Program-made: the position numbers and the translations under genes
Shown: positions 12,819-25,757 of the stretch, in pieces
Layout: each line of letters starts with the position of its first letter
Numbering within the stretch: the stretch's first letter is position 1
Source of the DNA: Trichoplax sp. H2
Taxonomy: Eukaryota; Placozoa; Uniplacotomia; Trichoplacea
DNA length: 64,000 nucleotides
Assembly: GCA_003344405.1 (NCBI GenBank)
Contig: NOWV01000055.1
Coordinates: forward strand, 248,001-312,000
Direction of reading: 5' to 3'
Notes under the pieces: model-generated
The model's database searches: none
What the model saw: the letters and a program-made list of their open reading frames with translations, nothing else
What the model was told of the DNA's origin: nothing

Positions 12819-15495
12819 TCAATTACTCCTACATATCGATTGAGGATCTATTACAATTTCAGACTGGCATATCATTTTGTTTCCTTGCCTTACATTGAAG
12901 TACAGAGTATTGTTTTCAGATCCTTGCCATGTATCAACTGCAAATTCGTCATCAGGAAATAATTGACTACGACAAACAAAATTGATTTGACGAACGCAGC
13001 TCGGGTTGAAATCTTGGCCGAAGTCAAGCTTGTAGGCTGAGCTTTTTGACGATATGGCATTGCTTGCTGCATCCATACAGAAAGTAGCTAAATTCGCATA
13101 GCCGGCATGATCATTAAAATCAAGATCACTAAATCGCACCTTCCTATGATATGTATAATGATTTGAAGGTATGCTATCAAATAGAGGTTGAGGCTTGTGA
13201 ATAAAAGAAAAAGATCAAAATTCGATTAGCGTTTACTACAGTATAGTTTCATCTTATCACATAGCTTCAATAAAACTTATTACATATATTTCATGATATT
13301 TATAATACATTACATCGGTAATTCACGGTGTAGTTTATTCGATTTGTTGTTATATTATACTGTAGCTACTTGTAGACTTGCATACAAATACCTTTTCAGC
13401 AGATATCTTGAAAGGCACTTTACGTAATAATGTTTCTTTAAATGAATCAGGAAATACTTCAGGCTTGCCATCTTTCAGGAAGACAGTAATACTGTCAGTT
13501 CTATGCATGACTTTTTCAGTTTGATTATCAATTATTTCGTAAGTAGATATAAATGATCTATTACTGATTGATGTTAATTGTAAACTTAACCTTGATGATG
13601 CATCGGGATCCATAGTATAGAATACAGGATCGATGGTACACTGATTGGCGATTAATACCATAGAACCTTTAGTACCAGATAATAATTTGGGAATATCCCA
13701 GATACCGTATCGCACTGAAGTGCCAAGCGTTTCAGCATATGCAAATATGAATTTACAGAGGTCAGGTTGATTAAATCGATCACGATAATGAAAGAAATTA
13801 TCCAGGTTATACGTAATGGTAAATAGGTCATAGTTTACTACATCCAATGCCAATGGTAATAGGTCTGGAATGTATTTTAGATCAGGATTAAAACTTGTTG
13901 AAAATGTACTTAAACAATCGTTATCTCGCATTATCTGACAATTAATTCGATTATTCGAAGCATCCGACCATGATTTAACGGTTAGATTCTCGTTCACATA
14001 AGCAGGTGAATGATAATCCAGTTTAAAGTAGATAGCTTTACTGTACCATGTTTTATCCATAAATTGTATATAGCCATCGTTAAATTTGGATGCAATGGCA
14101 TGCTTAATAGCACTCATAGCAAAGCATAGATATTGTGTAATGTGTACTTGCTTTGTATTAGACATATCGCTTGGCCGAACGGTGATTGGATAGGTATAGA
14201 ATGTGTGCGGATTTTGCTTGATAAAATAAAAATATAAATAATAGAATTAATGATAGGACTAATTAACGGATGAATCAGTTCAACTAATAGTAACTAATAT
14301 AAGCACTAATAGCTGCCTTACTCAACTTATTTCATTCGTTAATTGATATTTGTTAAATATTTTTAAGTTAAAGCAGACTCGGAATTCACTTAGTACACAG
14401 GTACCTATTAAATGCTTTGGCAAGGAGACTACCTTATACTTTTTTACATATAAATGCTGTTTATAGGTATCGATAGTACGGTATTCAGTAAATAATGCTT
14501 AATAATTGCATTAGGCGATGTACTATACACAAAACAACCGAATACCCAAATTACCGATTTCAAATCTTCATTTGCTGCCGTTATTTGACCATCAATCACT
14601 AATTCGTCAGTTTTGCTTTCATAAATTTCGTAACTTAGTTGCGAATCTTGTGATTGCTTGACTTTGAGATGGCCTACCGTACCCAGTCCATATTGATAAT
14701 ATTTAGGGTTGATATTAGCAGAATAGGAAATAGGCTTGAAATTAGGCGACAATTTATAATGTTGATGATTAGGGGGTATGGCATGGATACAAATTATTTG
14801 TATGATATTTTCAACATTAATACGGTGAAATTCATCTTGGAGACGGCCTAATATCACTGGCTTTTCGATAACAGTGTTGCTTAGCTGTTGCCATTGCATT
14901 GACGCCGATATCAGGTACAAGCATTCGGATTTCGGAGGCAGAAAGATAGAGTAACAAAGAACATAGTCGACAATAGTTGGTTATAGGAAGTTTGTTCGAA
15001 CAGGTGCTTTCATTTCAAATAGGTTATAAAAATGAACGAAAGAAAAAGCAAGTAAACACTATAAACGAGTATATAGGAAGGATATTGTTAAGTTAATGAT
15101 GGAGGAAGAGTGATGTCTAATGTCGAATATGTTCAATAAAGTATATTCTGTTCGTATGTTGTCTATTTTCTGATACGTATATAGTAAGTTTCCTAATCAA
15201 TAATGCTTGTTACTAGTTTATGAAGGACTTACAGAGATAAATTACAAAGTGATGCAAGGAGAAATGCTCCTATTTATCTTTTCTAATCTACTCTTACCTA
15301 TTTTTCCGAACTTACATTTCGCTTGCAATAAAGGAAAAAGATCGAAGGACGATGAAGTGGTGATAACGATTTAAAATTATGATCGTCGTTTCTGATCTTT
15401 AGTCTTATAAACCGGCTGAGATTTCGTTTATGCAACCAGTATCGAAAAGATTTACAATTAGGAAACCTGTTTCGGATTATTAACGATGAATTCAT
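12819..15495 (-). CDS. Four-hot-dog thioesterase-like protein, gene B (569 aa)
   Basis: Exons from the start: 15316-15495, 14555-14884, 13392-14216, 12819-13193, all phase 0, at the same positions as in genes A and C. Exon 1 (60 aa, MNSSLIIRNRFPNCKS...) is strongly basic and looks like a mitochondrial presequence. Exon 2 carries unit 1 (ILGRLQDEFHRINVENI; YYQYGLGTVGHLKVKQ). Exon 3 carries unit 2 (ITVRPSDM..VHITQYLCF; YHSPAYVNENLTVKSW) and unit 3 (YRDRFNQPDLCKF; TIDPVFYTMDPDAS). Exon 4 carries unit 4 with the most canonical signature, VRFSDLDFNDHAGY, followed by FAVDTWQGSENN. Exon 3 and exon 4 have exactly the same lengths as in gene C (825 and 375 nt). Best guess is an acyl thioesterase of the mitochondrial matrix; substrate unknown. 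Confidence 0.82.
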
Positions 15496-17665
15496 ACTGT
15501 TGGCAAATATACTCTTTTGCCTGTTCTATACGTAAGTACAGTATCCTTAATAAACAGATTTAACAGTATTGTAAAGGTGTACTTCATGTATAGATGATGT
15601 TTCTTCTACAGAATCTCCTGGTCCACAGAAAATACTATAGAAAAAGCCGTGATATTTTATGTATAAAAGTAGTTATAGCCCAGCAGCTAGAGTTATAGTA
15701 CTGTAGAATAGAGAATAACATAGAATAGAACATGTGATTGTATGCCATTATCCTTACAATAAAGGAGTAGGAGGTAACTTAGGGGCAGATGTCTGATCTT
15801 TCTTGTCGTATATGCCTGTAAATTTGCATATAGTTAAATTTATTGTGATAGGACAGCATTAGTTATGCATACTACAGGGTTATTTTATTTCTATCTTATG
15901 TTTGACATCTAAATTATAGTGGCAATTTTAGAAGCTGCCATAAATAGCGGACTACATTTGGCTAAAGTTCATTCTAAATAGTCAGGTAGGGATTTAAATC
16001 AGTTAAAGTCAGTTACTTGTTTTTTCTAATAATACTAATAGCATAAGTAAAAGATTGTAAGGAATAACAAACAGTAATTTCAAGATTTAAGAGTTCAGAA
16101 TTGGATATGGGTGGAGGAAATTGCCTAAAAAACTACTCGCACTTTAAGTGCTAAGTGCTCATTTTAATATAGCTGGTGATAACAAAAATGTGAGTATATG
16201 AGATATGATATATGGTAATTTCAAGGTTTAAGGGTTAAGAATTGGATACGAGCAGAGGAAATTGCGTTGAATGCTATTCGTATTTTAAGTACTCGTTTTC
16301 AATAGAGCAATCAAGATGCATACTGTATTACCATACTCTAGTTGAGTAAGAGTTTTTGTTTGTTAATACTATTAATGTACTTTAGTCGATTTCGTAGCCG
16401 CTAGTTTTTTTTGTCATCACTTCATAACGCTTGTATAAAATAGCAGAACAAAGATATATTAAATAATAAAGTGGAATAGCAGCAATTGATCGATCTATAC
16501 TCAGTAAACAGCAAAAAGTCTTTGAATGATTGAATGTATCAAATTTTTATAACTTAGTAAGGACTACATGTACTTGCTTAAAACGATACCTTAATTAATG
16601 CCTATTGTATTCTATCTTGTTGTAAAGAGATACTGTACATTAAGTAAGGCAAATAACTTGATAGGTATCGCTTTATTCGTGTATAAAATAAAAAATTGAT
16701 ACGAAAAGTCGTGTGATGCTGTAAGTTTAAATAGAATTTGATTTTTCCTAATTATCTATTACTACAATTTAATATACAGAAAGCATGCGTGGGCCAGCAA
16801 TTACCTAGATCTGGAGATCTAACTACTGTATGGCATTTACTGATTGCTGGAGGTACTCTGACCAAAGTTCTAAAGATACACTGACGATTAAGCTTCTTTA
16901 TTTATTGATAGTAACGAACTACTGTGGGATATCTCGTATAATTACAGCTAAAACATTCTTACGCGTATTCTATCTCTGCTACTTGGTTCTTCTCCAATAT
17001 GCTAACGTGCTTATATACGTGTACAGAATATTAAGTACGGTTTCAATACCTTAAATTAGCAAACCGATAGCTGCGTAACTCCTATAATATTAAGTTGGGT
17101 GATTAGCATCAAGCTACACCGATAGTAACAACCGGAACTTCAGTGATATACTAACTAAAGCAGCTTTAGTATCAACAAATATTACAAAATCCTAACATCT
17201 ATTAATTATCTATTCTCTATAGTTACAGTACCATTACAGTATTGTTAGTGGAAATCTTGTAAACTTGCAATGTGTAAAGAATTATTCATCATGATTGCAA
17301 CTACCATTCAGTCAGTACTCCAGTATTTATTAGATTAGAAAATTGAGAATATTTTTAATATAGTCATCATTCAGTTAGGTTTGAGGATTGACTTATATTA
17401 CTGAAGTATTAGGTGTCATGAAGAAGCATTAATTTTTCTTTACATTCTTTTATATAACTTTTCATGAAATATTTTTATTACAGTATAGATTGTTGTATAA
17501 CGTTGGATTTCCGTAGTATGTTTAAGTAAACGGATTGATAGTTAACTATTAAATAAAAAAGACAGTAAATTGAAAAATTTGGTCTAATAGCTCACTGAAT
17601 ACATAACACACGTGTTGATGTCGATTTGAACCAGGTTGTATGCGATATTAATGCTAAACCTAAAC
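15496..17665. other. Intergenic region between genes B and C
   Basis: This is the 5' flank of gene B and the 3' flank of gene C. It holds a short tandem duplication at 16073-16306. No gene was supported. Confidence 0.6.
16073..16306. repeat. Two-copy tandem duplication (~141-bp period)
   Basis: The block starting GTAATTTCAAGATTTAAGAG at 16072 recurs near 16213 as GTAATTTCAAGGTTTAAGGG. Both copies continue through AGAATTGGATA and GAGGAAATTGC. It lies upstream of gene B. Confidence 0.7.
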
Positions 17666-20497
17666 CTAATTACATTTTTGTATTGATTGGACATCTATAA
17701 TAAATTCGAGCTGGCAAACTGCCTTATTTTCTTTTCTGACATTAAAATAGAGAGAATTGTTTTCATATCCTTGCCATGTATCAACTGTGATTTCGTCATC
17801 AAAAAGTAATTGGCCACGAAGGAGCAGAAATTTTTGATGAATGCAGCTTGGATTAAAGTCATTACCAAAATCAAATCGATAAGCGGAGCTTTTCGATGAA
17901 GCTGCATTGCTGGCTGCGTCCAGACAAAAGCCAACTGCACCTCCATAGCCGACATGATTATTATAATCAAGATCACTAGCTCTTACTTTTGTGTGATACG
18001 TAAAATGATTTTGAGGTATACTTTCAAATAGAGGTTGAGGCTTGACAATAAAAATTAATAAATAAAAATTGATTATTATACGATTTATAGTTAATTATTT
18101 AGTGTTAGAATTGGGTAATTTTATTTTATGTTTTAAGTTCCATAGTTGAGGAATGGCTATTTGATTAATAATAACAATACAGTACATAAAGATTGTCTTT
18201 AAAATAATGCATTAGTAAAATGATTACCTTTTCAGTTAATGCCTTGACAGGTACCTTTTGTAACAGTTCTTCTTTAAATTGTTCAGGTAATGCTTCGGGT
18301 TTACCATCTTTCACGAAAACAGAGATGTTCTCGCACTTATTGATAACTGTCTTAGTTTGATAATCGATAATTCTATAGGCAGACATGAATGACTTATTGC
18401 CCATGGATTCTAACCCTAATTTTAGCTTTGTAGGTGCATCAGGTTGCATAGTGTAAAACATGGGATCTATATCAAATTTACTTGTGATTAATAGCATAGC
18501 GCCTTTAGAGCGAGAAAAAAATTTAGAAACATTCCATACACCATATATCAATGAAGTAGTAAAAGCTTCAGCCGCAGCATTTGTAAACTTGCTAATATCA
18601 GGTTGATTAAATCGATTACGAATGGATAAAAAATTTTCTCCGTTAAAAATGATGCCAAATATGTCCTTATGGATTACATCTAATGATAACGGCAATATGC
18701 CTGGAGTGTATTTTAGATCAGGATTAAAGCTTATTGAAAATGTACTTAAACAATCGTTCTCTCGCATTATCTGACAATTAATTCGATTATTCGAAGCATC
18801 CGACCATGATTTAACGGTTAGATTCTCATTCACATAAGCAGGTGAATGATAATCCAGTTTAAAGTGAATAGCCTTACTATACCATGTCTTATCCATGAAT
18901 TCCATATAGCCATCGTTAAATTTGGATGCAATGGCATGCTTAATAGCACTCATAGCGAAGCATAGATATTGTGTAATGTGTACTTGTTTTGTAATAGATA
19001 TATCGCTTGGCCGAACGGTGATTGGATAGGTATAGAATGTGTGCGGATTTTGCTTGATACAGTAAATAAGATATAAGATAGAGTTATTAGTAAGATTATA
19101 TAATGAAATAGTGAAATCGATACGAAAACAACCGAGTTTTTATATTTGCTAAAGATAATTGAGATCACGAGGAAACTGATTAGAGATTATACGCGTATAG
19201 TGAAATAGTGAAACTAGTACGAAATAACCGAGTTTTACATTTGCTAAAAATAATTCAAATTGCGAGTAGACTGATTAGGCATTTATTTATTATATCTGCA
19301 GTTGAGATGAGTTGCGTAATTTCTTGTAGTCCTAATTCAAAAATAGTAGGTACTGAAATTTCTTATACAGTAAGCGTATTAATTATTTGGTAACTGCTAT
19401 AGAATGCTTAGTAGAAATAGACTCATCAACTAGTATAATTACATAATTATCTTAATTGTTATGAATAATGTAGAGTGGCCTAAAATTACCAATTTTAAAT
19501 CTTCATTTGCTGTCGTTATTTGACCATCAATCACTAATTCATTGGTTTTACTTTCACGAATTTGATAACGGAATCGCGATTCTTGTGATTGCTCGACTTT
19601 GAGATGGCCTACTGTGCCCAAACCATATTGATAATATTGAGGATTGATGTTAGCAGAATAAGAAATAGGCTGAGAGAATAGCTTAAGTTGTTGATTAGGA
19701 TCAGAGGGTACTACATGATTGCAAATTATTTGGATAATATTTTCAATATTGATACGATAGAATTCATCTTGTAGGCGTCCTAGTACGACCGATTTCTCGA
19801 TAGCAGTGTTGCTTAACTGTCATTATTTGAGTCAAAATAGAGCAAAACCATTTGATAAGAGAGAAGGAAAGATACCACAAGTAGATGGCATGGGTGGATT
19901 GACAAGGATAGAGTTTATGAGTATTCAGCAGGTAAGTTCGTTGATGAGCATGTAATAGCATAAAATAATTCAAAGAGATTGGTGAGATTTGATTGCAACG
20001 ATATGATCCTTCAAAGATGATTACAATCTAAGTTGAATATCTTCACGATCATTATTCTAATGAAACCTTTTATTTTTAGACAATAATGTTTTAGTGCTAT
20101 AAATGATACGTGTAATATTTTAAAACTATCCTGCGAACAAACATGAATACGTCTTCTGTATTCTATGTGCACGAAAAACAGAAAAGTGACGAAATGTTGA
20201 CCAGATAAAATCTATAGTAATCTAATCTAATTAGGCTCTGGCGTACGAGCGTATTTTAGAACACTAATGGTCCATCGACTTATCTTCCTGACTTACATAG
20301 CGCCAGTGCAACGTCCTAAAATTAGGATGGAGCCGCGAGTCGCGATCGGTTGGTGTTAATAACCTAACGTAGTTATTATTGCTAATCTTCAATTTTGTCC
20401 ATGAGCTCAAGCTACGCATAGACGACCAACGAACGAGTGAACGATGAACAGATTTGCAGCTTGGAAATCCTTTCCGAATTATGGAACACGAATTCAT
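17666..20497 (-). CDS. Four-hot-dog thioesterase-like protein, gene C (575 aa)
   Basis: Exons from the start: 20297-20497, 19490-19816, 18228-19052, 17666-18040, all phase 0. Exon 1 (67 aa, MNSCSIIRKGFPSCKS...) is clearly homologous to gene B exon 1 and is again a basic, presequence-like segment. Unit 1 reads VLGRLQDEFYRINIENI; unit 2 ITVRPSDI..VHITQYLCF; unit 3 IRNRFNQPDISKF...IDPMFYTMQPDAPT; unit 4 VRASDLDYNNHVGYGG then ITVDTWQGYENN. Unit 4 is fully open in the homologous frame; a longer open frame in another phase (17695-17976) is a shadow. The 5' third of exon 3 is almost identical in DNA to gene B, whereas the rest has diverged. Predicted fold and localization as for gene B. Confidence 0.82.
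19101..19280. repeat. ~95-bp tandem duplication in intron 2 of gene C
   Basis: The segment near 19101-19187 (GAAATAGTGAAA...CCGAGTTTTTATATTTGC) recurs at 19197-19280 with small changes. Confidence 0.65.
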
Positions 20498-22500
20498 TCT
20501 CTTACTAGATCGTTACCTATATTATCCGCTACTAGTTGCTTTAATTGATCATCTGTTCTAAACTTGCATATAAAATCATCTACTCACTACTATACTGTAC
20601 TATAAATGAAATCGTTTTGAACGCAGAGGACTTGTGGAAACTCTTGATGATCTACAGTATAATACTTACCCCTGACCCTGAGTTGACCTCTATAAGAAAA
20701 TTGGGCGGGGGTTAGTGATAAGGCTGCAACGTATGAAAACGGATACCGGTAGCAGGTAGCAGGGACTACTAAAGAGACGTATCATGCCGGCAGCCACAGC
20801 ACCCGATATTTGTTTTAGCTTACACCATGCTGTCGATCATGTCTCGACTCTTGGCTATCATTGCAAATAGGGTTATTATAATATCACTAGAACAATAGCA
20901 GTCTATTGATGGTAAGGATAGCCGATGGGAATATTCTACAGGTATTGATTGATTATAATGTGTTATCGGAACATATCGAATATTATCGATTACAATAGGA
21001 ACAAGACAATATGCGATATAGTCAGTACTCGTAAATAGACATGGAACATTATTGCATATCATGAAGAGTTCAAGGCAACAAAAGTGCAAGGGGCAGCATG
21101 ACAATCAAACTGTTCCCAGGTTATGGTAATTATTTTGGTCTTGTAGACATTCGGATGGGATTTATATCGCAGGCACGGGCTATTAGAAATGGCCATTCCT
21201 GTTAGTAGGGACTACTCAACTAAAGTGTTCCCGTCTGGAGGATGAATGCAAATATTAATTGAGACAGGGAATAGAGTGAAATTTTTAACTGAGTTGTCGC
21301 TGTTGTTAGTCTGTTCATTCTAGGTGGTGTTATTTCCTTTTACTATGCGCATATATACAGTATATTGTCTACTGGCCTTGCTTTGTAGTGTTTTCGTATG
21401 TCAACACTGTTTCGTGTTAATTACGATATATCATTGGTACTGATACTAAACTGTTTTGTTGATTGATACTGGAACCTTAGTTTTAACGTGTGTTATACTG
21501 TAATTGATACTAGGCTGTTTTGTTAATTAATTTGCATTATAATTACATAATAGAATCTTAGTTTTAACGGTATGATCTGCAAATGTTTACTAGATAACAT
21601 GATACAGTATAAATTGCAGCTTACCACTGAACATACTGTATAATATCCTAAATATGAAGATTAGCATGGATGGTGCATATCGCATATCGGTAGATTATAA
21701 TACTGTACTTTTGTCTCTTGAATATCCCCACGTAAATTTGCAGTTGGATAGGGTATATAGTAGGTAGTGTACTTGCACTACAGACTAGGACTGCGTTAAA
21801 ATCAGATATATTTCATGGTTAGTAGCAGTTTTGTTGCTGATATTGTCTATATTGTCTTATCTTCCCTTATTTATTGTATCCTCATTTACAGCATGTCCTC
21901 TCAACTATAAAAGAAGGCAAAGTTCTCCGCTCTCTACTTTACTATCCTGCTTAAGTTAATTCTCATACATATTTATCTGTTCTCTAACGAAATATCCAAT
22001 ATCAGGATTTTATTATACGTAGAATTTTACTTTAATCTGACCCTATTTTGGACACTGATCAGATAATGATAAGTGATAGCCATGATTAGAAGGAGGGAGG
22101 CCCAACTACTATTAAAAAATAAATTTCCGTTTTAAGATGTGAGTAAACATTGTGTATCCGTTAATTTTTAATTAAGGAAATTTATTGCATTATTAGCAGT
22201 TTACAGGATTAAAAAGTCATTATGATAGCGTGTTTTATATTAAAAATATGTTCTATTTACTTTTGCCTTGCTTAGTTACGTTATGAAAATATCAGAGAGT
22301 ATTGAAGCAGTACGCATCATCAATAAAACTGCTTTAGCTGGACGTATCACCACATTCTTCTATATCAGCCCACTTTTCTTCGCGTACAGTTGCAAATGAA
22401 AATTTTCGCTAATTCCTTAATACATACACTATGATTTGTAATCATATCGAAAAATTTTTTAATAATTTCGTAGCAAATGTTAGTAATTTTTACACATATT
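20498..22500. other. Intergenic region between genes C and D
   Basis: This is the 5' flank of gene C and the 3' flank of gene D. It holds a DR5-like pair of TGACCY half-sites at 20673-20689 and a weaker one at 22038-22054. An open frame at 20820-21104 on the - strand has no recognisable similarity. Confidence 0.6.
20673..20689 (-). promoter_or_regulatory. Candidate DR5 nuclear-receptor element upstream of gene C
   Basis: On the - strand this reads AGGTCA, five bases, GGGTCA: two direct half-sites of the nuclear receptor consensus. It lies 176 bp upstream of the gene C start codon. Such elements bind RXR-type dimers in animals. Chance occurrence in AT-rich DNA cannot be excluded. Confidence 0.3.
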
Positions 22501-24637
22501 TCATAGTTTCGGTTGCAGTGTCGATGAGTTTGCAAGGGTTGAGTTTGCAAGGTAAAAGCAAGCACGGCAAGCAGTTTCATTATTCTTAGCGTATCGAATA
22601 TCGAAATTTAAATTAGAAGAATTATCTTGCCATGTCTCAATAATCACTTCTTCTGCTCTTCTTACTTGCTTTACATAAACGATATCAATTTGGTAAATAC
22701 TCTGAGGATTGAAGTCATTTAAATGATAAAGCCGATATGCTGACGACCGATTTCTGATTGCTAGACTGGCAGCATCTAAGCAATACGTGACATAAACAGC
22801 ATTAGTAACGTGGCTATAAGTGTCAATTTCGCATTCTCTCGGACGTATGACATGGCTAAAGGTATTATGCGATTTCTTCACAAAAGGAATTATCTGTAAT
22901 TTTAAGAATGGGAAATATTATAAATTTTAACCTATATGTGAACCTGCCATAAATTAGCGTAAGCTGGTAATTTAAATACGCGTATAATTAGTTAATGACA
23001 AAGTACCGTACCTTACATTTTTATCATTGCTCATTTATTACGCTTAATGTAATGCTAACTCTATTGCCTACTGTACCTTATTCGGCATTTTCTGCCCTTC
23101 TACTAATTTTGCGTATTTGTTGGCAAAATTTGCATGTAGAGGTCTTGGTTTAAGATGCTGCGTAAATACCAGTGCCGTTAGTATATCCATCAGATGTTCT
23201 TTTGGTTTATGTCTTGCTGTTACTAGGTGGCGTATCGAAAAGGATGATTTTCCAATAGCTAACAGTTTTAAATATACGTCTACATCCGATTTTTTTTCAA
23301 GATTATAAACGTTAGGTTTTATTCTTATTCGGTGAGAGGCTATAACTGCACCGTAATTGGCACGCCAGAAAAATTGGTCCCAATCCATGAAGCCTTCGAG
23401 CCATGAAGCAATACGTAATTCACCTATAATGCGTAACATTTTACCAAGATCGCAGTTGCGAAATCTGTCTCTATAATAGCCCAATTGAGGACAAAGAATT
23501 TGAACCTCTAATGGATTTAGCGGGGAAATTTTCAGCTCTGGCTTTAATCTGCGACTTGTACTGACTGTATTACTTGGGTCTAAATCAATTTGAAATATCA
23601 TCGTAGACGCTGTTTTATCTTGACTGTCGTCAATCACCTTACACCAAATTATTCCATCGGCAGTATATAATTGTATGTCTATAGTAAGTTTTTGGCATCG
23701 TACTAGTGTCGAATTGATTTCGATTTGTACACTTCTGATTTTAGTTAACCATTCTGGTCTCAATACAGCTAGAAAATCGGAATTTGCTGAAATTGCTTGT
23801 TGAATACCGTCTATGCAATAATTAATATAGTTTGTAACTTCAACATAGCAACCGTCTTCACCAATTTCACTGGGCCTGGTAACGGTAACTGTTCGATAAG
23901 ATACATAGTTGTGATTGGATGCCAAACTTGTACTAGGGATTTTTTTCTAAAAATTGAATTCTTGATTTTAGTGGCAAATACATTCTGATAATATATAATT
24001 TATTTCAATTTTAATTCAGTTTTACGAATGCAATGCACTGTGAAGTACAGTATAACAGGTCTATCAAATAGTAATACTATCTGTTAAATGAGCACATTAT
24101 CGTAAACCGTCAGCAAAGCGACGGGAGTTTGCACTAGTCTCCCCGAAAAGAGCATAAGGTATGTAGTCATGATATACGTATAGTACTGTAATTCAGTTCA
24201 AAGGTTACCTGCGAAGCATCTTCTAGAGCAGACTTTACTTCCATTGGGATTGACCTGGCTCTATTTTGGTTATGAACATAGCCTGTAGCATTCGCTTTAC
24301 ATATCAAATCACCACTTGTTGCAGAAGTGACGCAAATTTGAGAAGTTATAGTAGTTTCTGTTGCAGAAATAAAACTGCACTGAGCCGAATATTGGGTACC
24401 GATACCGATGTTAAAATAGGCCTTGCCAAGTTGCAGTTTTAACCCTGTAATATCGACGCGATATTGTCCGTCAACAATCATACCTTCCATCATTTCCTTG
24501 GTTGACCATACAATATAGTATATCAAATTAACGAGGTATGGTGTGCGATTTACGTCCAGCAATTTGCCTAGAACAAATACCTCTGTTTGGGAATTGGTTA
24601 TGAAACGGCGAACCATTCCCTGATGATTTCTTTCCAT
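22501..24637 (-). CDS. Four-hot-dog thioesterase-like protein, gene D (563 aa, divergent, no presequence seen)
   Basis: Exons from the start: 24209-24637, 23077-23946, 22501-22893, all phase 0. The introns match introns 2 and 3 of genes A-C. Unit 1 reads FVLGKLLDVNRTPYLVN, then YFNIGIGTQYSAQCSF. Unit 2 reads VTRPSEIGEDGCYVEVTNYI, then a strand LVRCQKLTIDIQLYTAD. Unit 3 reads YYRDRFRNCDLGKMLRI, then IKPNVYNLEKKSDVDVYL. Unit 4 reads HVIRPRECEIDTYSHVTNAV, then VIIETWQDNSSNLNF. The first ATG of the unit-1 exon (MERNHQGMVRRF) is taken as the start: no separate presequence exon was found upstream, and the only nearby acceptor-like site would give a phase different from the other genes. It is the most divergent member and may sit in another compartment. 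Thioesterase function is inferred from the fold. Confidence 0.75.
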
Positions 24638-25757
24638 ACTTGTAATGTAATATGATGTAAGTTAGTCGACAATATTATAGGTATAAAATTCCAACGCCAA
24701 TGTTCTGTATTAAAACATTGAAACCGTCTGATTTCCAGCTCATATGATTCAGATTTTGTTGTACAGCACAGAACTCAAGCCAACAATATACAAGTACAGT
24801 ATAAACAAGTCGATAATTTATGATTCCAAGTGGTTCAGCAGGCTTATTAAAACGATTTATCGGCTTTGCACTCTGATGAATGAAATATGGGGACTTTTTA
24901 TTAATTTAATTTAATAAGGATTTAAAGGATTGATGACCGTAATTTACTTGTACCATACAAATCTACGCGTAAGTAGTCCATCACAAGCGTCTAGTGTACA
25001 GTGTACAGTCAGACCTGATACACTAGACTAGGCTACTACCGGTAGTAGTGTGTACAGTACAGTCCATGATACTTTACAGTACAGTACACTATAGACTTTA
25101 GACCTTGATCAGTTTATGAGAAGTTGTTACAGTGCAGTTGCGCTACAGTACAGTAGTCAGTGACTGTAAGCGAACATTGAATTAATTCGCGCAGCCGCTG
25201 TCGCAGTTGCGTTTAGACTTGTGGTTGCCGTATTAAAACAACAAAGGTATACGACGTTGATAGTGTGCAGGTTAGTTTATTTCTGAGGGACGTGATTTGG
25301 AATATCTTGAAATAGCATAAGGCAAGCAAATGCAAATCTCGAAGAGTCATGAAACAATCAACAGTAAATAGGATAGAATTAGGCTGATTGGTTTATACCA
25401 ACATTGAAACGCGATTCATCCTTCATTTTACAATTAATAACAAGCATTTGTCGCTTTATCGATAGATACGCATAAGTAGTTAACCCTGTGCGAAGTCTAA
25501 TACAGTATATAAAGTTAGTTGAATTAATTCGATTGTAATTATTGCAATCTACGGGTAAAATGCATTACTGTAGTCGCATACAGCATCGGTATAATCTTCA
25601 TAGCATACCCGTTAGAGGTCTGCAAAAATCTCATTATTTCTATCCTGTTTCTATTACCAAGTACAGTACAAATAATCTATGCAGTGTTGCGACAGGACGT
25701 AAAAATGGCAATCTTTATCGATTGGTTGAAGTGCTCTAAACATAGCAGCCTCAGCAT
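24638..25757. other. Intergenic region between gene D and the GST gene
   Basis: This is the 5' flank of gene D and the 3' flank of the GST gene. It contains a GTAC-palindrome cluster at 24991-25165. No supported gene. Confidence 0.6.
24991..25165. repeat. GTAC-palindrome simple-sequence cluster
   Basis: Repeated GTACAGTAC and TGTACACTAG-like words in the 5' flank of gene D, interrupted around 25100-25140. Confidence 0.7.

Noticed and set aside
17695-17976. 93-codon open frame on the - strand
   Set aside because: It is a shifted frame within exon 4 of hot-dog gene C; the homologous frame is fully open and matches gene B.
20820-21104. 94-codon open frame on the - strand
   Set aside because: Cys/Ser-rich start without a recognisable domain; lies in an intergenic region and has no homologous paralogue in the cluster.
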